Origin: Acanthosoma haemorrhoidale
Taxonomy: Eukaryota; Arthropoda; Insecta; Hemiptera; Acanthosomatidae
Length of the DNA: 64,000 nucleotides
Assembly: GCA_930367205.1 (NCBI GenBank)
Contig: OV884011.1
Coordinates: forward strand, 111,405,139 to 111,469,138
Reading direction: 5' to 3'
Each line of letters opens with the position of its first letter. Within the stretch, counting starts at the first letter, position 1. The notes beneath the pieces were generated by a model. That model was given only the letters and a program-made list of their open reading frames with translations. It had not been told where the DNA came from and searched no databases. Below, piece by piece: positions 55,400 through 64,000 of the stretch. A program made the position numbers and the translations under genes.

Positions 55400-58300
55400 C
55401 ATGGGGGGGATATGTGCTTTACCAAGAATATAACTACGACTAAACACCGCTGGGACGCGCTGACGTTAATTGAGCTTGTAGTGGAACGGTTGGATACTTA
55501 ATAAGGACTTCAAGGCGATGAAGTAGGGTCGGTAAAAAGAAGCTATTTCCTTTCTTTGAATATTTATAGAGTTTTTCCATTACCGGGTTTCGTAGAGATT
55601 TGCGACAGCTGAGTATAAAACACAATTCTTGAAAGTGCATTCATGTTAGAGCTCCTTTCATTTAGTCCTTTCACGCGCAAAAAAATTTCTTTTCCTTTGG
55701 ACCATTGGATGCTTCAACGATCGGGAAAATTAATATATACCATAATATACCAATAAACCATAAATTCATAAATAAAATTGAGTTCTAACCAAGTTATAAT
55801 TGTCGATCACAAGTTATAATTAAGAAAAATATGCTCCTGAGCCAATAAGTTATTACAGCATAAAGCAAAGACAATGACATTTTAAAAATGTTTTTATGTA
55901 ACAACAACCCAAATATTTATTAATTAGCCAGTAATATTTATAAACAGTTTTTCTCGCGCAAATATTCTACCAGGAACAATATCTTTTCGGTTTTTAAAAG
56001 GTTTAAATTAAAAAAAAATGTAGAAACCTTTTAAAAGATAAGACTGATGGACGAATAAAACGGCATAAAAGGTGCATAAGCACTGATAATAATTACATTT
56101 CAAGGATATTTTAAAACTTTCAAGACAGTCATACGACTATATAACTGTCAATGAGAGGCTTTGCTAAGCACACCTTTGAGTTAAACCATACGGGCATTTT
56201 CACACGTATAGGTTCCGGCTGTGAAGAATGTGCTCGTTAGGCCTTTTTTACCCCGTCTATTGATCTCCAAGCAGTATTCATTGTAGAATAGGCCAAGAGT
56301 TCTTCCACTTGCCAATTTATACAATATAATAAGAGCCTGTAATACTGCTAAAAAAAATCTATTTATCTTGGCCAAAAGTTTCATTAATTTTCTACCACAT
56401 CTAAAAGTTAGCCTTCTTGCGGATTTGACTTTTATATGATACCTAAAACTTACTAACACCTTCAAAACATACTAACATATAGCTTACTTTAATTGAAATT
56501 TCATCTGATTATATTAGCCCCAGTACTGTCACATTTTTTTTTGTTTAAATATTACTGAGTTTTCAAGTAAAATTACTGCGTACTGATGTGTACTGGGAGT
56601 TACTTAAGATGGAATAAACACAAATTATGAAATTTGAATAGTAACAATTTGACAAGAGACAAGATAATAAAATAATAAAAGTATGGTTGTCCTGATTTTT
56701 ACGATGACTAAATAAATATATACAACCTTCCAAGGTGTAGGATAAATAATAAGGGCGAAAAATAAAATATGTATTACTGTTTTATTTATATTTTAAAAAT
56801 AGAATATTTAAGTTTAATCCTACTTTGGCCTCTCTCAATAGAAACTAATTACGTAAACACTTCGGTGGATCAATATAAGGAAAGGTGATATATTGCCATA
56901 GAGATGCTCCATTTGCGAGAGTGGTAGCTTCCAGTCACTGGAAGAATGAAGGCCCCCGGCTGCTGGAGCTGGAAACTTCAGAAAAGTTCAGAGCCCAGAT
57001 AACGAACGTAGTTTCACACTACAGCGCCTCCTTCAATTACATTAATGGCACTATTATTGTTGCTCAGTGTTATATTTGAGCTAGCCCTTTGGCCACCGTG
57101 AGCGATTTTCTTCCAAAAGATGTTTGGTTATTTGGGATGTTTATGTTTTTTTTCCACTACATAACTGAAGCTGATCTTCATCAAGCTATATTAAACATTG
57201 TTCGAAATTACTTTCAAATACATTTCAGAACAGTCTGACCTAAATTTTCAGTTTTTAGTTACCAAGCACAACGGGAGAGAGTGTCTGTTGAAGCATAATT
57301 TTGGGATTTCTCGTCTGTCGGCAGGACTGTATGTCTGCATGGACTTGTTTAGTGGTTGCAAAATAATCTGTTCAATTACCGATCTTAAAAGTAATATAAA
57401 ACCTTCCAATATAATATGTAAGTAAAGTGCTAATCCCGTGTTGTTTAAAATACCAACAATACGAAGTATTAATAAAACAATGAAACACTAATAGAGTCGC
57501 AGCTTAGAAAGCTAAAAAATGAAAGTCCTGATTTTCTCAGTGATTACACACATTTAAGATGGAAGAGCGATTAAATATCTCAAAAAAGATTTTGACAGCC
57601 AATGAAAATTGCTTTTTCTTTTTGTTGGTGATCCCGTTTTCACAAAATAAATGAGGTATTTACCTCCCAAATAATAGATTCTCAAAATAATTTAATAAAT
57701 GTTTCAGAAACTGTTAACAAATCCTGCTCAATATCACACATTTTCTGTTAGATCCAATAGGATAAAATAAAATTTAGCATTTGAAAACTGAAAATAAACT
57801 TAGGTTTAGGGTGCTTAAAGAACTTTTACTAAAAGAAAGACCTTGATTTAATTTATTGAAGGAACATTTCCGACATGCTAAACATGTCTGTATAGATTTG
57901 TAGTTACGCAAATGCTATGAAAGTGTTGTAATCGTAATTAACTTCGGTCAGGTACAACGTTGAAATATACATAAAGTACATAAATGAATGTACACAAATA
58001 TAAATTAATTATGGCTAGTATCTAAAAATGGGAAATTGAAAAACTATTGAGTATTAAGGTAATACAGAGGGACTTTTCACGTAAAAATTATTTTTTTGTT
58101 TAATAGGTGATAAAGAATTATTACCTTGTATATAACTATAGATACTAATTTGGTGCATGGTAATATTAAGGAGGAGGTTCTATTGTCATGGTCATCTTCA
58201 ATGAATCTTGTATTACTGATGATAAACCCAGACAAAATTACCTCTTACCTTGTACTTTCTTTTTAATCACTATCATCATGCCTAAGACAAACTATCATGC

Positions 58301-60644
58301 CAGTGAGTCTGCTTTGCGTACTAAATTATGTTTTGTAAATGTTTACGCAGTGCAATGGTACCTCTGATTATCACTAATTTGAAAATAATGTCTTTCCCTC
58401 GTTTCTAAATTTGGGTGTGGTCATGAAATGGTGAACTATGCCACACAAAGTTTGTTTTGAGTGATTTGCCTTTTACAATTAGATTTACCAGTACACAAAT
58501 AATAGTAGTACAGTAAAAGTACTTGTATACTCGTAAGTCGGATGTGAAAAGTCTAATTACTCAAAAAAACCTTCCGGGCACTTAGTCTACAAACATATTG
58601 GCCCCTTCAATTCCCAAATAATTGGTCCCCAAGATAACTCCTGATGTCGAAAACTGTTGCATTTGTCAGATAAAGGATTTGAAATGATTTATGAATGTAT
58701 GAATCAGCGAATATTGCGTTGTCCTACAGGCGCTGGGTTAGTATATCTAAGTTAGGTACCGCTTCAGACGACTAGGCAGCTTATATGCCAAACACCTCTC
58801 ACCAAAGCATAGAGTGGCTCCTATTACGTCATCAGTTTTTTACTCATCTTTATATACTGAATCGTAATCGTATATAAAAAACATAATGGTATGTTATATT
58901 ATAATAGCAGACTTTGAGCAAGGTCATTAAGGTTCTGAAGGGAAAAGTTTTTTTGTAAAGTACATTTGAAGATATATTCTTGCCATTATGAATCAGATTA
59001 TGGCATAAGGAATGTGGCATCCAATAGTTCTAGTTACCAACACAGACCAGAAAAGTGGGTGGACATTTCCCCCCTAAATTAGAATCCATACATTTCAATT
59101 TGTCCCGCAGTGCTGTTTTGTCGTGCGGGATGGTTCATTTTAGCGCCCGAGATCGAAAGCGTCAACTTGTCTGAATCATAATTCGGTCTATTTAACATAT
59201 TTTTGACATTTTGCCTAATTTTTCGAATGATTGTTATTAAATTAACGATGGGAAAACATTTTTTGCATACATCTCCATAAACTATAACGTATTTTTAAGT
59301 AGGTCCAGTATACTATTGAGGGATACTAATAGTGTACTCGGATGTAAATATACATTAAGTACATTTTATACTACGGATGTGAATCAAGGCTGAAGGAACT
59401 ATAGTCTAAGGGAAATCAAATCATTGCGTGTCCCAACCCCATCGTAACTGCAATTCGTCCTAATGGTTCTTCACTCAAAACTAATAGAAACATATTTAGG
59501 GAGTTGATCTTTTAGGCGTATTCAAACGAATACTCAAAAATTCCTACTCACCAATGTATAAAGGTTTTCTTCCTTTTAGTACCCTCTTATAAATAATTAA
59601 AATACAATTTGTGTCTTTAACATCTTGTGACATGGTATATAAGTAAGAATCTCTGCTTACAAGTCATCTTGCCGAATGATCTTATTTATTACATTGATTC
59701 GTAAGGTAATCTAATATAGATTAAAACCTCTCATGTGTTTCTCAATATTATATTTTAGATTATATTAAATTATAGCTAGAAATTATATTTAAAAACTGGC
59801 ATTCTAAAAATAGTATGAGATAAATGAGGCACTCGTAGAAAGTTCAGGGCTCAAAGATACAAAATTAGCAGTCGGCTTTGGAAAGTTTTCTTAATTTATC
59901 GATTTCACCGCCCACGAAAAACTGGCCCATTTTAGATTTCAAGGCCTTGACATGTTTTAATATCAGAAGTTATGGTGAACAAAGTCATATAACTTACCCT
60001 TTCCTATTGGGAATAATAGTTGTTAATATTGCTGTCTGTCATACTTTCAAATACATATTCATTAGAGGGTTTGTAGTTTGTAGTTTTCCTTACGTTGCCA
60101 AATAATCATTACCTTTATGGCATTAAAAGCAAAAATTCCATTTAGAATCTTGTTAGGGGGTAAAAAAAGACTGCCAATGAGAATTATTATATCTAAATTG
60201 TATTATATATTCATAATGACTATGTCCTTGTGTCGGCTTTAAAATGGCTGCAATTACGTATAGTATTTTTGGAAATTACACATATTTAAAAGAATAACAT
60301 TAGTCGAACGAATAGGTTGGGAATAGGACTAACTTGAAGACGTCATTAACGTTAAATATGATGTATAAATGTATATATAAATTCCACTCTCCCGAGGCCA
60401 TTTACCGTTGGGGCGTGGTTATTTATATACAAGGTGTCTTAAAAAAATGTATACACTGTTTTACGGGTGTTAACTTTCTCATTTTTTCTTTTTTTTAGGG
60501 TGTATTTGTTTGGGAATTATTACTGGACCAAGATTAATTTAAGAAGTATGAAAATTTAGCAAAGTCATTATAGCAGGGAGTTTCATGAAATCGGTCCACA
60601 TGACAAAATTAGCCGGATAAAAAATATAAAATATAATAGATATG
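55400..60644. other. AT-rich intergenic DNA, no gene recognised
   Basis: ORFs at 56,181-56,465 (minus, 94 aa), 56,885-57,079, 57,198-57,425 and 59,878-60,105 (plus) show no motif I can identify. Confidence 0.4.
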
Positions 60645-61070
60645 ATTGACAACAACTTTATTATGATAACTTATGCCCAATCTGGCTCATTGGGTTATAA
60701 GTAATTGTAATAAATGATCTCATTCATACCAATTAACAATTTTCATTCCCTCGCTCATTGTTAATAACATAGTTGTCACCTTCCTCGCATGCGAAGGAGG
60801 AAGCGGAGTTTCGGGAAGTCCCCCAGGCACCTTCGTCAGCCGCGTCACTGGATAAGAGCCAGCGGAGGCTGACCAAGAGCCACATACGCTCAGGGCATGC
60901 TTGGAGAAACTGGCCATTGCCAGGACACCAACTGTCACGTATTTATATCAGGCCACGAGGCCACTGCCATTTTAGTCTCCGAGAAGGATTATAGGGATGA
61001 GTGGTGCAGTGCAATGACTGTGCTATGGAATTAGGGTGGTTGGATAGATTACTATGGAATTTTAAAACCA
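60645..61070 (-). mobile_element. LINE-A 3' fragment (end of ORF2 and 3' UTR)
   Basis: Minus-strand LINE-A terminus: TTGACAACAACTTTATTATG at 60,645, the CGCATGCGAAGGAGGAAGCGG block, and the coding end near 60,970-61,070 (GATGAGTGGTGCAGTGCAAT...). More diverged than the copies at 2001 and 55,160, with a small deletion in the UTR (GCCTCATTGGGTT region). Confidence 0.82.
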
Positions 61071-64000
61071 TTAACTGTCGAATGTGAAAGCCCGTTTTTC
61101 AACGGATATTTAATTCAATCTGCCACTGTGTCTTTCACTCAGTTAGCTATTGCAGGTTCGCTGAATTCTAGAGGGAAAAATACAGGGAGAGTGTGATGGC
61201 AGTGAAGGGAGAATTGATAAAAGGAAACAAGTCAAGCGTTAGAGCATTGTAGCTGGAGTGCCATTATGCCGACGAGATAGGCTTTTGTCCTGGTGGATCC
61301 GTGGATTATAAAGAGCAGTGGTCGTCGTCATTGAATAGTCCAAGTTTGATTGTCTGCTGTAGTTTCCCCTCCCCCCTCCAGCTTTCTATGGGAATGATTG
61401 TGGTAAGGTGTTTGTTGAACGATTAGAGGTAAACCTGTTTGCAGCATAAGTCGGTAGCTCACGAATACTGATTCAATTATATCACAAGATAATTTTTTTT
61501 ACTCATATTGCTGTATGTTGTTTATGATAAGGCTGAATGATAAACATTTTAAAAACGAAACATCATATGATGTATAAAGACATTTTGATTTTTTTTTTCA
61601 AATTTATTATCGTTCAATTGAAAGCACAGTGGCATAGAAAAACCTTTATAGAATTTATCGCTAGATCTATTCCAGTCACTCTGGTAGTCAGGACTTTTAA
61701 TGAATTGCCTGAAACTAATAGCACTCGGCGATGTGATTGGCAATTAATAGCGCATTGTCAAACTGTTTTCAAGACCTATAAAAACAATGAATAATGTATT
61801 AATCGATTAGTTTAGTGTATCAATATTACGAAACGGGTATCACCTAGGATTGCTCTGTCATCATTCCTTTCGGAGTACAATAAATCTTGACAAGTACAAT
61901 AAATCTTGATGCTAATTTTTTGACTCTAATTATTCACCATCATTTAATATCTCTTATATGAATGCATTTGGGCTACTTGGGGACCTTCGGAAAGCTTGGG
62001 GTGATCTGTTAAAGTTTTTTACTCAAACCTAAATAGCAGGATTCCACCTTCTGGTGTCAATATGGTTCTCTCGATAGCTGCATAGGTCTGGGCCGTTGGA
62101 CATTTTGTCCATCGATTTCTAACGCTGTCTGTTGCGAGATTTGTTTTGATAGATTTTTTTCCACTATAAAGTCTCGTTGAATCAATATAAATTTGATGTT
62201 ATTATTCTAAACAAAAGATGTTTTGTAAAGAATCATGTTTATGCGAGAACCTAATGATAATTTTTTTCCAACTAAATATTTCATAATTGGATATAATGAT
62301 ATATTTTAAACGTGAATCGATTATGGTCAAAATTCTCACATAAATTATTCTGCACGCTTATCAACGCACGTAATTGTTACATACTATCATACTTACATAC
62401 TATAGGTACTTCCGGTTACAATTACTTTGAGTAATAATAATCACTTCTAAGTTTCCTTCTTCTAAGCTTTTGATGGAAAAACAATATACATTACTCATCG
62501 GTAGTTTGACACCACCTCTTTGGCGCATGAACCATTTTCATGTCATTGTACTGTTGGCCACCAAGACACAATCTACCGTTCACCAATCACGAACTGCATT
62601 GAAGATAACGATTGGTCAGCAAGGCTGGCTGTTGTCATCGCTGACTACACTTCACTAACTGGCTTAATTAGAGCCTGGAGAGACGGCTCTTGTCGGATCG
62701 GAGAAGCACAACACGCTTTGCAACCAACGCTTCAATCTATTCTCAATAATGCTTATAATTACGATCAGCATTAATCAATACACATAGTGTGAAAAACATA
62801 GTAGTAATAATAATAGTATTACGGTCCAGCTCAACTGTATTGTGCTAACATGTAGAAAGTAATTTATTATATAATATTTACTCGTGATGCTTTTCATTTA
62901 TATGACACTAAAACTGAGCAAGGGCGACCAATCCAGGTCTCTGTAAACAAATTAAAAATGGATTTTTTTTTCTAATTGATTAATAAGGTTTTCGCAAAAA
63001 AAAAACCTAGGGTAGAGTTGTTTTAAATAAGTTTAAAGTTTCCTCCCACGCCGGCAAAGACTCCGTCGTGTTCATTCTATAATATATTTTCTAACTTATC
63101 AATTAATAAGAATAAATTTCTGTAGAATTAACAGTTGAAGAAATCAAGCTTTGCGATTGTGGTAACTAAATTGAATTTGGAGAAAATTTAGATGAATTAT
63201 GTATGTTTAGTGGGGTTTACTCTCATCAAGAACCTATTTAAAAAGTATTGTTTTTTTCAATGCCACAAAAAATAGTATTCATAAGTTTTTTTCAGTGTTT
63301 TTTTCCTAAAAATTATGTTTTACGTACCATGCTTAAATCGTCTCCTGGAATGTATATTTTTGATTAGTTGCTCTCATTCAATAAAATCCCATGAAATAAC
63401 GATCACCAATTCGTAAAATATTTTTCTATCTCGTTTCTCCAAAAACGATGTTTCATTGAAATCTGTACCTCCATGACCGTGTTCTCTCCTCGTATGTGGA
63501 ACCTGTTCTGTATGGTTAACGAAACAATCGATCCATATTTTAGGAGCAACACCAATGCCTTGACTGCATCGGTATACCGGTGTAAATTATTTTGGGGTAA
63601 ATATGGATGTTTCACGAATACTGATCAGGCCAAGTATTCTTACCGATACACCGGGCCCTTTACGGGTCTTAACTTTAACGGAATGTAGATAATCCTACAA
63701 ACTAAAAAGTTTATAGGAAGAGTTTCATGTTAAACATGTGTAGTGGAATGTAGAGAGTTGATGAAGACTGCTCAGGGTGGGTGTGGTTGTTGAGTAACCG
63801 GAGCCGCATGTAGATTTAATCAGGAGCTAGTATCAAGGGATGGGGATATCTGAGGGAACTGTAGTAAATGGAGAGTGCTTATTTCATTAATCAGTACTAA
63901 TTATACACGGGGGCATGGAACCAGTGTTTAATCATACACTCGACTTCTAGATAATAATAAACAAATCGTCAATATAAAAGTTTCTTTTAGAACTGCGTAT
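61071..64000. other. AT-rich intergenic DNA, no gene recognised
   Basis: ORFs at 61,537-61,794, 62,520-62,774 and 63,473-63,688 (plus, 71-85 aa) are not recognisable. No transposon signature noticed. Confidence 0.4.

Overview
This window is AT-rich, gene-poor eukaryotic DNA, most likely from an insect. It carries an errantivirus-type (env-bearing Ty3/gypsy) LTR retrotransposon, many 5'-truncated Jockey-clade LINE copies, mariner and Tigger/pogo relics, and an arthropod-type TCAGT initiator in an LTR. I found no host protein-coding gene that I can name. The species cannot be fixed from the sequence.

Left third (1-23,000): fragments of two Jockey-clade LINE families. LINE-A has a 3' UTR ending in AATAAA plus a short GTTG or TA tail. 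LINE-B ends in GAGCTAAG plus poly(A). Several copies have target-site duplications (TSDs), and one LINE-B piece sits inside a LINE-A copy. There is also a 24-bp-TIR MITE, a mariner transposase relic, and the 5' end of a second LTR retrotransposon whose primer site matches tRNA-Phe.

Middle (23,000-40,590): mostly unique AT-rich sequence. It holds a GC-richer duplicated repeat, a (GA)n tract, a fold-back element with ~70-bp arms, short LINE-A tails with exact TSDs, a U6 snRNA fragment fused in inverted orientation to a LINE-A tail inside one TSD, and a Tigger/pogo relic.

Right part (40,591-54,540), the most informative stretch: a 5'-truncated LINE-B with an open reverse transcriptase, then a 195-bp satellite array. 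A nearly intact 6,882-bp errantivirus on the minus strand (gag, pol, env; LTRs differing at 1 of 218 positions; 4-bp TSD) is inserted in one satellite monomer. Its gag and pol are joined by a -1 frameshift with a TTTTTTA slip site and a well-placed stem. Its integrase has Asn where the third catalytic residue (Glu) belongs. The single LTR mismatch falls in the predicted initiator. Beyond the satellite lies an older broken copy of a related errantivirus in the opposite orientation, then a GC-rich repeat island.

The remainder (54,540-64,000) has two more LINE-A fragments and otherwise unremarkable AT-rich DNA.
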